NCBI RefSeq assembly: GCF_013087515.1
Contig: NZ_JABFCN010000048.1
Location: forward strand, 310,001 to 374,000
Source: Rhizobium sophorae
GTDB lineage: Bacteria; Pseudomonadota; Alphaproteobacteria; Rhizobiales; Rhizobiaceae
Direction: 5' to 3'
DNA length: 64,000 nt
Positions 36,532 through 45,137 of this stretch are shown here, one piece after another. Within the stretch, counting starts at the first letter, position 1; each line of letters begins with the position of its first letter. The position numbers were made by a program, and so were the translations under genes. Below the pieces are notes generated by a model, which saw nothing but the letters and a program-made list of their open reading frames with translations, ran no database searches and was not told the origin of the DNA.

Positions 36532-38001
36532 ATGGCTGCGGTGCAGGAAACAATCGATCAGGTGCGCCTGATCGATGTGGATCAGTACAAATACGGTTTC
36601 GAGACCGTCATCGAGATGGACAAGGCGCCGAAGGGCCTGTCCGAGGATATTATCCGCTTCATTTCGGCCAAGAAGCAGGAGCCGGAATGGATGCTGGAAT
36701 GGCGCCTCGAGGCCTATCGGCGCTGGCTGACGCTGGAAGAGCCGACCTGGGCGCGCGTCAACTATCCGAAGATCGATTTCAACGACATTTATTACTACGC
36801 CGCGCCGAAGAGCACGCCGGGTCCGAAGTCGCTTGACGAAGTCGATCCCGAGATCCTCAAGGTCTACGAAAAGCTCGGCATTCCGCTGAAGGAGCAGGAA
36901 CTCCTGGCCGGCGTCGAGAAACCGAGGATTGCCGTCGACGCCGTCTTCGACAGCGTCTCTGTTGTCACCACCTTCAAGGCAGAGCTGAAGAAGGCCGGCG
37001 TGATCTTCATGTCGATCTCGGAAGCCATCCGCGAGCATCCCGAACTGGTGCAGAAGTACCTCGGCTCCGTCGTTCCGACGAGCGACAACTACTATGCGAC
37101 GCTCAATTCGGCAGTCTTTACCGACGGTTCCTTCGTCTTCGTGCCGAAGGGCGTTCGCTGCCCGATGGAGCTTTCCACCTATTTCCGCATCAACGAGAAG
37201 GGCACCGGCCAGTTCGAGCGCACGCTGATCATCGCGGAAGAGGGCGCCTACGTCTCCTATCTCGAAGGCTGCACGGCGCCGCAGCGCGACGAAAACCAGC
37301 TGCACGCTGCCGTGGTCGAGCTGGTTGCGCTCGACGATGCCGAGATCAAATATTCGACGGTACAGAACTGGTATCCGGGCGACAAGAACGGCAAGGGCGG
37401 CATCTACAACTTCGTCACCAAGCGCGGCGATTGCCGCGGCGACCGTTCGAAGATTTCGTGGACGCAGGTCGAAACCGGCTCGGCGATCACCTGGAAATAT
37501 CCGTCCTGCATCCTGCGCGGCGACGACAGCCGCGGCGAGTTCTACTCGATCGCCGTGTCCAACGGCCATCAGCAGATCGACAGCGGCACCAAGATGATCC
37601 ATCTCGGCAAGAACACGTCGAGCCGCATCGTGTCCAAGGGCATCGCCGCCGGCGTGTCCAACAACACTTATCGCGGCCAGGTTTCGGCTCACCGCAAGGC
37701 GTCGAACGCGCGCAACTTCACCCAGTGCGATTCGCTGTTGATCGGCGACAAGTGCGGCGCCCATACCGTGCCTTACATCGAGGCGAAGAACTCGACGGCG
37801 CAGTTCGAGCATGAAGCGACAACCTCGAAGATCTCCGAGGATCAGCTGTTCTACTGCCTGCAGCGCGGCATCCCGACCGAAGCGGCGATCGCGCTGATCG
37901 TCAACGGCTTCGTCAAGGAAGTCCTGCAGGAGCTGCCGATGGAGTTTGCCGTCGAGGCGCAGAAGCTTATCAGCATCTCGCTCGAGGGTTCAGTGGGGTA
38001 A
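36532..38001 (+). CDS. sufB: Fe-S cluster assembly scaffold SufB
   Basis: The 489-residue core of the SufBCD scaffold, on which Fe-S clusters are built using sulfur from SufS. Recognised by EPEWMLEWRLEAYRRW, FVPKGVRCPMELSTYFRIN, YLEGCTAPQRDENQLHAAVVE and the C-terminal QLFYCLQRGIPTEAAIALIVNGF. The functional Cys in GCTAP is present. The ATG at 36532 follows GGAG at six bases. It is separated from sufC by an inserted, decayed GIY-YIG element, whereas sufB and sufC are normally adjacent. Confidence 0.97.
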   Translation: MAAVQETIDQVRLIDVDQYKYGFETVIEMDKAPKGLSEDIIRFISAKKQEPEWMLEWRLEAYRRWLTLEEPTWARVNYPKIDFNDIYYYAAPKSTPGPKSLDEVDPEILKVYEKLGIPLKEQELLAGVEKPRIAVDAVFDSVSVVTTFKAELKKAGVIFMSISEAIREHPELVQKYLGSVVPTSDNYYATLNSAVFTDGSFVFVPKGVRCPMELSTYFRINEKGTGQFERTLIIAEEGAYVSYLEGCTAPQRDENQLHAAVVELVALDDAEIKYSTVQNWYPGDKNGKGGIYNFVTKRGDCRGDRSKISWTQVETGSAITWKYPSCILRGDDSRGEFYSIAVSNGHQQIDSGTKMIHLGKNTSSRIVSKGIAAGVSNNTYRGQVSAHRKASNARNFTQCDSLLIGDKCGAHTVPYIEAKNSTAQFEHEATTSKISEDQLFYCLQRGIPTEAAIALIVNGFVKEVLQELPMEFAVEAQKLISISLEGSVG

Positions 38002-38011
38002 ACATGGTTTC

Positions 38012-38040
38012 CGTCATCCTCGGGCTTGTCCCGAGGATCT
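38012..38040. repeat. Left 29-bp inverted repeat of the GIY-YIG element
   Basis: The 29 bases are the exact reverse complement of 38410-38438. Each copy is itself an imperfect palindrome (CCTCGGG-CTTGT-CCCGAGG) and could form a stable hairpin in sufB-sufC read-through RNA. Confidence 0.9.
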
Positions 38041-38061
38041 GCAGCGGCCAGAGAACAAAGG

Positions 38062-38403
38062 ATGAGTGGTTTCGTCTACATGATGTCCGACAAACCGCGA
38101 GGCGTGATCTACACCGGCGTCACGAGTGATTTGCACGGACGCATATGGGAACACCGCAACGAGATCGAGAAGGGCTTTACGCAGAAATAAAGAGCAAAGA
38201 ATCTTGTCTGGTTTGAGAACCACCCGAACATCGTGTTGGCGATCCGACGAGAGAAGTCTTTGAAACGCTACCTGCGTGAATGGAAAATCAAGCTTATAGA
38301 GGGCATCAATCCGACCTGGATCGACCTTTACGAGTGGATCGATGAAATCGAGAATATCTATCGACCGCATCCGAATACGCGGGAGTGGAGCGATTACAGT
38401 TGA
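38062..38403 (+). pseudogene. GIY-YIG nuclease-family gene broken by one in-frame stop
   Basis: The reading frame from ATG 38062 to TGA 38401 encodes 113 residues of the solitary YhbQ-like GIY-YIG family: FVYMM...VIYTGVTSDLHGRIWEHR, then EKGFTQK, a TAA at 38188-38190, and LVWFENHP...IRREKSLKRYLREWKIKLIE. The stop replaces the Tyr expected after the GFT-K-K segment; one base change (TAT or TAC to TAA) explains it. The rest of the frame is intact, so inactivation looks recent or is tolerated by readthrough. It lies between two perfect 29-bp inverted repeats inside the suf operon, which suggests a mobile element. Confidence 0.82.
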
Positions 38404-38409
38404 AGGCTT

Positions 38410-38438
38410 AGATCCTCGGGACAAGCCCGAGGATGACG
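38410..38438. repeat. Right 29-bp inverted repeat of the GIY-YIG element
   Basis: Exact reverse complement of 38012-38040; begins six bases after the decayed gene's terminal stop codon and ends 66 bases before the sufC start. The pair delimits a 427-bp element. Confidence 0.9.
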
Positions 38439-38504
38439 ATCGAGACCGATGAGCACGGTCAATCAGGCGGCACTTGGACCGGCCTTATGGACAGGAAGAA
38501 CGAA

Positions 38505-39260
38505 ATGCTTGAAATCAGAAACCTCCATGCCCGCATCGCCGAAGACGGCACCGAGATCATTCGTGGCTTGAACCTGACGGTGAAGGCCGGCGAAGTTGCC
38601 GCGATCATGGGGCCGAACGGCTCCGGCAAGTCGACGCTCTCCTATGTCCTGTCCGGCCGCAGCGACTACGAAGTCACCGAGGGCGACATTCTCTATAATG
38701 GCGAGAGCATTCTCGAGCTCGATCCGGCCGAGCGCGCCGCCAAGGGCATCTTCCTTGCCTTCCAGTACCCGGTCGAAATTCCGGGCGTTGCCACCATGCA
38801 GTTCCTGAAGGTGGCGATGAACGAGCAGCGCAAGGCGCGCGGCGAGGACGAGCTGACGACGCCGGATTTCATGCGCCGCGTCAAGGATGCCGCCGGCAAG
38901 CTGCAGATCAATACCGAGATGCTGAAGCGGCCGCTGAACGTCGGCTTCTCCGGCGGCGAAAAGAAGCGGGCCGAGATCCTGCAGATGGCGCTGCTCGAAC
39001 CGAAGCTCTGCGTGCTCGACGAAACCGATTCCGGCCTCGACATCGATGCGCTGAAGATCGTCGCTGACGGCGTCAACGCGCTGCGTTCGCCGGACCGCGC
39101 GGTCGTGGTCATCACCCACTACCAGCGCCTGCTCGACTATATCGTGCCAGATACCGTCCACGTGCTCTACAAGGGCCAGGTGATCAAGTCGGGCGACAAG
39201 ACGCTGGCGCATGAGCTGGAAGCCAACGGCTATGCCGACATCATCGGCACGGCGGCCTGA
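38505..39260 (+). CDS. sufC: Fe-S assembly ATPase SufC
   Basis: ABC-type ATPase of 251 residues that drives SufBD. Walker A is GPNGSGKS, the Q-loop region is FLAFQYPVEIPGV, the signature is FSGGEKKR and Walker B is KLCVLDETDSGLD, with the Asp after the Glu typical of SufC; the H-loop is VVVITHYQRLL. The ATG at 38505 is preceded by AGGAAG and gives the canonical MLEIRNLHARI start. An upstream in-frame ATG at 38433 lies in the inverted repeat of the inserted element and is rejected. Confidence 0.97.
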   Translation: MLEIRNLHARIAEDGTEIIRGLNLTVKAGEVAAIMGPNGSGKSTLSYVLSGRSDYEVTEGDILYNGESILELDPAERAAKGIFLAFQYPVEIPGVATMQFLKVAMNEQRKARGEDELTTPDFMRRVKDAAGKLQINTEMLKRPLNVGFSGGEKKRAEILQMALLEPKLCVLDETDSGLDIDALKIVADGVNALRSPDRAVVVITHYQRLLDYIVPDTVHVLYKGQVIKSGDKTLAHELEANGYADIIGTAA

Positions 39261-39285
39261 GTTTCGGGTGGAAAGGACGACGTCC

Positions 39286-40560
39286 ATGAACATGCAGACG
39301 ACGAGCCGCCTGACGGCGGCCGAGACGGCGCTGATCGAGGCCTTCAACCAGCAGATCGGCGAGCTGCCGGGCAATGGTGCGGTGACGGCACTGCGCGACC
39401 GGCTTCTCGACGACCTGAAGAAGGCCGGCCTGCCGACGCGCCGCATCGAGGCGTGGCACTATAGCGACCTCAAGAACCTGCTGCGCACTGTCCCGCAACA
39501 GGCGGGCGATGCCGGCTCGCAGGCTTTGGAGCCGCTTGTTGCCGACTCCACGGTGCTGGCGGTGATCCAGGGCCATTCCAACCAGAAGGCTACGGTCGAT
39601 GGTCTTGGCGTTTCGGCCTATTCCGAACGTCTGCTTGACGGTTCTGCCGCAGGCGGGCTCGATGCGCTCGGCAGCGACGACGCGGTCGGCCGCATCAATG
39701 GCAGCTTCGTGCGCGACGGCTATGTCGTCGACGTGCCTGCCGATACCGAGCTAGAAAACCCGCTCGAAATCCAATTCATCCATGCCGGCGGGCAGACACA
39801 TACGCGCCTGCCCGTGTCCTTCGGCGCCGGTGTCAAGGCGACCGTCATCGAGCGTCACCGTACGGTGACCGGCGATGCAGCGCTGGTGTCCCATGTCAGC
39901 GACATCACGGTTGGCGAAGGCACGGAACTGACCTGGATCATCCTGCAGCAGCAGGGGGCCGACGATACGCATCTCGGGCAGATTCGTATCGATCTCGGCG
40001 CTGACGCCAAGCTCCGGCTTTTCGTCATCAATGCCGGCGGCAGGCTGGTGCGGCAGGAACTGCATATCAAGGTGACGGGTGAGGGCGCCGACCTGACGCT
40101 GCGCGGCATCAACCTGCTCGGAGCGGAAAGCCATACCGACGTGACGATGGTGCTCGGCCATGACGTGCCGAATACCGGCTCGACCGAAGTGATCCGCAAC
40201 GTCGTCTTCGACCGCGCCAAGGGCGTCTTCCAGGGCATGATCCGGGTGGCGCCCGATGCGCAGAAAACCGATGCCAAGATGGCCTGCAACACGCTGTTGA
40301 TGTCCGACGATGCCGAATTCTCGGTCAAGCCCGAGCTCGAAATTTTCGCCGACGACGTGCAGTGCGGTCACGGCGCGACGGTGACCGATATCGACGCCAA
40401 CCATCTCTATTACATGATGGCGCGCGGCATTCCGGAGAACAAGGCGCGGGCGATGCTCGTCAACGCCTTCGTCGCCGAGATCGTCGAGGAACTGGAAGAC
40501 GAAGCCCTGGTCGAGGCGCTGGAAGGCGTGATTTCGGCCTGGCTCGAAAAGCACGCCTGA
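39286..40560 (+). CDS. sufD: Fe-S cluster assembly protein SufD
   Basis: The 424-residue partner of SufB; the complex needs it for iron acquisition. It resembles SufB in the C-terminal half (beta-helix, then QCGHGATVTDIDANHLYYMMARGIPENKARAML cut at the family's CGHGA block). The N-terminal half has RIEAWHYSDLKNLLR, typical of SufD. It starts 25 bases after sufC with AAGGA upstream. Confidence 0.95.
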   Translation: MNMQTTSRLTAAETALIEAFNQQIGELPGNGAVTALRDRLLDDLKKAGLPTRRIEAWHYSDLKNLLRTVPQQAGDAGSQALEPLVADSTVLAVIQGHSNQKATVDGLGVSAYSERLLDGSAAGGLDALGSDDAVGRINGSFVRDGYVVDVPADTELENPLEIQFIHAGGQTHTRLPVSFGAGVKATVIERHRTVTGDAALVSHVSDITVGEGTELTWIILQQQGADDTHLGQIRIDLGADAKLRLFVINAGGRLVRQELHIKVTGEGADLTLRGINLLGAESHTDVTMVLGHDVPNTGSTEVIRNVVFDRAKGVFQGMIRVAPDAQKTDAKMACNTLLMSDDAEFSVKPELEIFADDVQCGHGATVTDIDANHLYYMMARGIPENKARAMLVNAFVAEIVEELEDEALVEALEGVISAWLEKHA

Positions 40561-40572
40561 TCGGATATAGCA

Positions 40573-41814
40573 ATGGACAAGATAGTGCCGGCCACGCAAT
40601 ACGACGTCGAAGCCATCCGCCGGGATTTCCCGATCCTGGCGGAAAAGGTGCATGGCAAGCCGCTGGTCTATCTCGACAACGGCGCATCGGCGCAGAAGCC
40701 GCAGGTCGTGATCGATGCCATCTCACATGCCTATTCCCATGAATATGCCAATGTGCATCGCGGCCTGCATTATCTCTCGAATGCGGCGACGGATGCCTAT
40801 GAGGGAGCGCGCGAGAAGGTCCGCCGCTTCCTCAATGCGCCTTCGGTGAACGACATCGTCTTCACCAAGAATTCGACGGAAGCGATCAACACCGTCGCCT
40901 ATGGCTGGGGCATGCCGAAGATTGGTGAAGGCGACGAGATCGTGCTCACGATCATGGAGCACCATTCCAACATCGTGCCCTGGCATTTCATCCGCGAGCG
41001 GCAGGGGGCCAAACTCGTCTGGGTGCCGGTCGACGACGAGGGCGCCTTCCATATCGAGGATTTTGAAAAGAGCCTGACGGAGCGCACCAAGCTCGTCGCC
41101 ATCACCCATATGTCGAATGCGCTCGGCACGATCGTTCCGGTCAAGGAAGTCTGCCGGATCGCGCATGAGCGCGGCATTCCGGTGCTGATCGACGGCAGCC
41201 AGGGCGCCGTGCATCTGCCTGTCGACGTGCAGGATATCGATTGCGACTGGTTCGTGATGACCGGCCACAAGCTCTACGGCCCGTCCGGCATCGGCGTGCT
41301 CTACGGCAAGAAGGAGCGGCTTTTCGAGATGCGCCCGTTCCAGGGCGGCGGCGAGATGATCTTCGAAGTCGCCGAAGACGTGGTTACCTATAATGATCCG
41401 CCGCATCGCTTCGAGGCCGGCACGCCGCCGATCGTGCAGGCGATCGGGCTGGGTTATGCGCTCGACTATATGGAGAAGATCGGCCGCGAGGCGATCGCCC
41501 GGCATGAGGCCGATCTTGCCGCCTATGCGGTCGAGCGGCTGAAATCCGTCAACTCGCTGCGCGTCTTCGGGACGGCGCCCGACAAGGGCAGCATCTTTTC
41601 CTTCGAGCTTGCCGGCATTCATGCCCATGACGTCTCGATGGTGATCGACAGGCAGGGTGTTGCGGTCAGGGCCGGCACGCATTGCGCCATGCCGCTCTTG
41701 AAACGCTTCGGCGTCACCTCCACATGCCGTGCATCCTTCGGCATGTACAATACCCGCGCCGAGGTCGATGCCCTGGCCGATGCGCTTGATTATGCGCGCA
41801 AGTTCTTTGCTTGA
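40573..41814 (+). CDS. sufS: Cysteine desulfurase SufS (group II)
   Basis: The 413-residue PLP enzyme mobilises sulfur for SufBCD. Landmarks are LVYLDNGASAQKPQVVID, EYANVHRGLHYLSNAAT, the PLP lysine in VMTGHKLYGPSGIGVLYG, and the active-site Cys in RAGTHCAMPLLKRFG, the rigid short-loop group II arrangement. No SufE gene is in the window; in its absence an SufU- or SufE-like partner must be elsewhere. It starts 12 bases after sufD. Confidence 0.96.
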   Translation: MDKIVPATQYDVEAIRRDFPILAEKVHGKPLVYLDNGASAQKPQVVIDAISHAYSHEYANVHRGLHYLSNAATDAYEGAREKVRRFLNAPSVNDIVFTKNSTEAINTVAYGWGMPKIGEGDEIVLTIMEHHSNIVPWHFIRERQGAKLVWVPVDDEGAFHIEDFEKSLTERTKLVAITHMSNALGTIVPVKEVCRIAHERGIPVLIDGSQGAVHLPVDVQDIDCDWFVMTGHKLYGPSGIGVLYGKKERLFEMRPFQGGGEMIFEVAEDVVTYNDPPHRFEAGTPPIVQAIGLGYALDYMEKIGREAIARHEADLAAYAVERLKSVNSLRVFGTAPDKGSIFSFELAGIHAHDVSMVIDRQGVAVRAGTHCAMPLLKRFGVTSTCRASFGMYNTRAEVDALADALDYARKFFA

Positions 41815-41826
41815 GGAGTGTCCGTG

Positions 41827-42207
41827 ATGAGCCTGGACGAAAGCGAACAGAAGATCGACGTGCGCGAAGGCATCGTGCATTCCAGCATTCCGGCCGATGA
41901 GCTGGCGCGGCTGAGCGACGACGTCATCAGCGCGCTGAAGACCGTCTACGATCCGGAAATTCCCGCCGACATTTTCGAGCTCGGTCTGATCTACAAGATC
42001 GACATCGAAGACGACCGGATGGTGAAAATCATGATGACGTTGACCGCACCCGGCTGCCCGGTGGCCGGCGAGATGCCCGGCTGGGTCGAAAACGCAGTCG
42101 GTGCCGTCGAAGGCGTGTCGGGCGTCGAGGTTGCCATGACCTTCGATCCGCCGTGGACGCCGGACCGCATGTCGGAAGAGGCGCAGGTCGCCGTCGGCTG
42201 GTATTGA
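41827..42207 (+). CDS. SUF-associated DUF59 protein (SufT-like)
   Basis: The 126-residue protein carries the DUF59/MIP18 pattern: ALKTVYDPEIPADIFELGLIY, TLTAPGCPVAGEMPGW (one conserved Cys) and VAMTFDPPWTPDRMSEEA. Family members help transfer Fe-S clusters to target proteins. The ATG at 41827 sits eight bases after GAGGAG; a GTG at 41818 overlaps that site. It follows sufS by 12 bases. Confidence 0.92.
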   Translation: MSLDESEQKIDVREGIVHSSIPADELARLSDDVISALKTVYDPEIPADIFELGLIYKIDIEDDRMVKIMMTLTAPGCPVAGEMPGWVENAVGAVEGVSGVEVAMTFDPPWTPDRMSEEAQVAVGWY

Positions 42208-42300
42208 CATCCCGCGGTATTGATCCGTTTACCTCGGACGACTACATTTGAGTCACGATGCGCCGGATCTTGACCCCGGTTGCGGAAGGAGAATGAGCCG

Positions 42301-42693
42301 ATGGGCTTTGCAATCATGAGCATGACGGACGGGGCTGCGGCCCGCGTCAAGGCGATCGTCGAGAATTCTGGGCCTGATGCCAAGGGCGTGCGCGTCGGCA
42401 TCAAGAAGGGCGGCTGCGCCGGGATGGAATATACCATCGACCTGGTGACCGAGCCCAACGCCAAGGACGACCTGATCGAGCGCGACGGTGCGAAAGTCTG
42501 GGTCGAGCCATCGGCAGCTCTCTATCTGCTCGGCACAGAGATGGGGTTCGAGACAACGACGCTGCGCTCCGGCTTCACCTTCACCAACCCGAACCAGACA
42601 TCGGCCTGCGGCTGCGGCGAATCCGTCGAGCTGAAGCCTGCCGATCTTGCTGCCCTTGCCGCCCAGCGCCAAGGCGAGCCGGCGCATTCCTGA
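42301..42693 (+). CDS. sufA: A-type Fe-S carrier SufA
   Basis: The 130-residue A-type carrier has the three conserved cysteines: KKGGCAGMEY and SACGCGES. It probably delivers clusters from SufBCD to apoproteins. The ATG follows an AGGAG site. A 93-base gap after the DUF59 gene separates it slightly from the operon, but orientation and context indicate it is the last suf gene. Confidence 0.93.
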   Translation: MGFAIMSMTDGAAARVKAIVENSGPDAKGVRVGIKKGGCAGMEYTIDLVTEPNAKDDLIERDGAKVWVEPSAALYLLGTEMGFETTTLRSGFTFTNPNQTSACGCGESVELKPADLAALAAQRQGEPAHS

Positions 42694-42823
42694 TAGGATC
42701 TGGTTAGCCTCTTCGGGGTCGGTGTCTTTTAAGGGCGAGCAAAGCGAGGCGCCGCACCGCATGCTCCGTCCTGTTCAGCAGAACCCGTCACAAGAAACGA
42801 TGGTGCGCGTTGCGTCTCGATGT

Positions 42824-43345
42824 TTAGGTACGAGACAACACGGCAGCCGTGAGGGTTGTTGCCGGCCAGCCGAACACCGAGGTTCGTGGAAAATATAGGA
42901 TCCGGATTCCAGCGCTCGTAACGTCCGGTGCTGAGGAGTTCATCTCGTTCGGCGAAAATGTCGCCCTCAGGTGCTTTTCCTCGGCTGTTGAGATCGGCTT
43001 TGCTCCCTGAATTTCGAGTTTGCACGAACGTCTTGATTTGCCATCATGGGGTGGATACTCGGCTTCCACGACCACGAAACGAGATTCAGGAACCTCCCAG
43101 CGCTGTTCAGTCACCTGGTATCCAAGTAAGAGTGGAAAGGGCACCCTGGGATCCGTTACGGGGGCTACTGTCTTAACGTCGCGCCCAAGGTCGAGTAATC
43201 CTGTTACATCAGAGTCTTTGCCCGTCTGTACGGCAATTCGACACCGTGTGAACAGATCACGCCAAACGCTGGAAAGGTCTTCGCTAGCGCTGGCACTGGC
43301 TATCAGGGCTAAATTCAGAAGAACTGACAAGGCAATGCGGCGCAA
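42824..43345 (-). CDS. Predicted secreted protein of unknown function
   Basis: The 173-residue product starts at TTG and has a signal peptide (LSVLLNLALIASASAS). The mature part contains two cysteines (TRCRIAV, RRSCKLEI) likely to pair, and no domain I recognise. Base composition is less GC-rich than in the suf genes, hinting at transfer. It is convergent with sufA. Start choice and function are uncertain. Confidence 0.5.
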   Translation of the reverse strand: MRRIALSVLLNLALIASASASEDLSSVWRDLFTRCRIAVQTGKDSDVTGLLDLGRDVKTVAPVTDPRVPFPLLLGYQVTEQRWEVPESRFVVVEAEYPPHDGKSRRSCKLEIQGAKPISTAEEKHLRATFSPNEMNSSAPDVTSAGIRILYFPRTSVFGWPATTLTAAVLSRT

Positions 43346-43495
43346 GCGGAATTCTTTCCCTAAGGGATATATGAGCCCCTGATCGGAGCATTACGCTAGG
43401 CTGCTGATTTCGTAAAGGCCACGGCCAGTACGTGGATCGGCACAAGTGTGATGTAAAACAGTATTATAACAGCGCCACGACTTTGAGGGTCGTGC

Positions 43496-43801
43496 TCAGT
43501 CGCGCTTGATGCTCATCAGCATTTCCCACATGTCGGCGCCAGTCTCGAAGACAACGGCGTTTGCTTTATAGCTCTGTTCGGCTTCAATCAGGTCCGTCAG
43601 TTCGGTAGCGGGATCGACACCCGACGCCGTCGGGTTGATGACGGCCTGGACGCCACCGGTCTCGACGGAGGTGAGGCTGGTGTTCAGCCTGGCATAGCCC
43701 GGCGTGCTGCTGTTTGCGATGTTGTTGGCAATGGCGCCGACCCGCGTCGACTGTGCCCGCATTCCCGAAAGAGCCGTGCTCGTAATACCCGATATGCTCA
43801 T
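43496..43801 (-). CDS. Miniature flagellar rod/hook-family protein (FlgC-like ends, no middle)
   Basis: The 101-residue protein begins MSISGITSTALSGMRAQSTR and has the rod-family N-terminal block VGAIANNIANSSTPGYAR. It then passes almost directly to the C-terminal block ELTDLIEAEQSYKANAVVFETG. Normal FlgB/FlgC/FlgG proteins are 130-260 residues, so the central domain is missing. The ends form the coiled-coil that packs in the axial rod. It lies far from any flagellar gene in this window. It may be a specialised rod or injectisome-like part, or a decayed paralogue; the open frame favours function. Start ATG with GGGGA upstream. Confidence 0.75.
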   Translation of the reverse strand: MSISGITSTALSGMRAQSTRVGAIANNIANSSTPGYARLNTSLTSVETGGVQAVINPTASGVDPATELTDLIEAEQSYKANAVVFETGADMWEMLMSIKRD

Positions 43802-43958
43802 CAACCATTTCCCCAGAACTGGATGAAATCTTGTACACGCAAGGGCTTAGAGAATGTTGAAGGCATTGCGTTAGCAAGGACCTATAGATGCGCGCGCCTT
43901 GCCGCTGCATGTTCCGGATTGGTACGGAACGGCAGGCGGCAGAACCATGGAACAGTAG

Positions 43959-45005
43959 CTATCGCGACGCCACCCAGTCATGCCAATCGCTCTCGCTGCC
44001 GTTGAAGACGTTGAGGTCGATCTTGCCGTCGACACCTTCGGAGAGGCCGGAGCCGGAATACTGCCAGAACACCCACTTGCGGCCGGGATAGACCTTGGAG
44101 GGGTGAGCGGCCACCGAGCGCAGCCAGAAGGGATAGTTGAGCATTTGGCCCTTTAGATTGTCGCGGTAGAAATCCGGCGCGGTATAGATGATCGGGCGCT
44201 GGCCGTAATGGCGCTCCAGCTTGTCCATGAAAACCTGCATCTTTTCCCGAACACGCGCGGGGGAGATGCGCCTCTTGCAGCTCGATTCGCCGTTCCATTC
44301 TACGTCGATGACGGGTGGAAGAGCGTTGGCTTCCCTCGGCACGTTGCGGATAAACCAGTCGGCCTGTTCACCGGCTGTCCGGCACCAGTAGAAGAAGTGA
44401 TAGGCGCCGTGTTTCAGGCCGGCTTCCTTGGCCCGGCGCCAGTTCTTCTTGAACATCGGATCAAGGTGATCGCCGCCGTCGGTCGCCTTGATGTAGACGA
44501 AGTTCGCGCCTTGCCGCCGCAACGTCTCCCAGTCGATCTCGCCCTGCCAACGCGACACGTCGACGCCGTGCACGGCAAGCTTTCTCGGCGAGGTGGAACC
44601 GAAGTTGATCGGCTTGGCATCGCGGAACCGGTGGCCGTAAATTTGCCCGCGTGTCGGCGATCTCGTGCCGACATCGGGCATTGCATTGCCCGCGGGATTG
44701 GCCGGCATCAGCAGCGCGACCGGCTTATCGGTCGGCAGCGGCATGCCGACCGGCCTGTCGGCGGGCACGAGCGCCCGCGGCTCTGGAACCTCTCCCGCCC
44801 AGCGCAACGCCTGCTGCGGCGGGCTTGCCTGCGGCGCGGGATCGCCCACGGCGGCAGCCGGTATCGGGCCGCTCGGCTGGGTGATGGCATTGGTCGTTTC
44901 CGGTGACGGCACGTTGCCCAGCACATCTTCGGCGCCAGAACTGGCAGCGCATCCCGAGAGGATTAGGGCGGCGAGAAGGATTGCTGGCACTGCCGATGGA
45001 CGCAT
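43959..45005 (-). CDS. GH25 lysozyme-family lipoprotein
   Basis: The 348-residue protein has a lipobox (LAALILSGC, Cys about residue 18) and then a Pro/Ala-rich linker of about 100 residues. A GH25 muramidase domain follows (about 145-345) with GVDVSRWQGEIDWETL, YIKATDGGDH, HFFYWC and PPVIDVEWNGES. The catalytic acids in DVEWN appear intact. It is predicted to be an outer- or inner-membrane-anchored peptidoglycan hydrolase. The start at 45005 places the signal peptide at the N-terminus. Confidence 0.9.
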   Translation of the reverse strand: MRPSAVPAILLAALILSGCAASSGAEDVLGNVPSPETTNAITQPSGPIPAAAVGDPAPQASPPQQALRWAGEVPEPRALVPADRPVGMPLPTDKPVALLMPANPAGNAMPDVGTRSPTRGQIYGHRFRDAKPINFGSTSPRKLAVHGVDVSRWQGEIDWETLRRQGANFVYIKATDGGDHLDPMFKKNWRRAKEAGLKHGAYHFFYWCRTAGEQADWFIRNVPREANALPPVIDVEWNGESSCKRRISPARVREKMQVFMDKLERHYGQRPIIYTAPDFYRDNLKGQMLNYPFWLRSVAAHPSKVYPGRKWVFWQYSGSGLSEGVDGKIDLNVFNGSESDWHDWVASR

Positions 45006-45137
45006 AAGAACCTGCACGCAAAACAAGGGATCGACGGTGATCCATGTTGATGGAAGCCGCCTTTCTGAATTGCTAACAGAGACTTGCTAAGAAAGGTTAA
45101 ATTTGATCTTTGTGCATCAGAAGCATGCAGCCGCTCC

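Noticed and set aside
38014..38424. 136-codon minus-strand frame across the GIY-YIG element
   Set aside because: It is the antisense of a decayed nuclease gene and includes both palindromic repeats.
38433..38504. Extended SufC start at ATG 38433
   Set aside because: The extra 24 residues come from the inserted element's inverted repeat and have no SufC similarity; ATG 38505 has a ribosome site and the canonical N-terminus.
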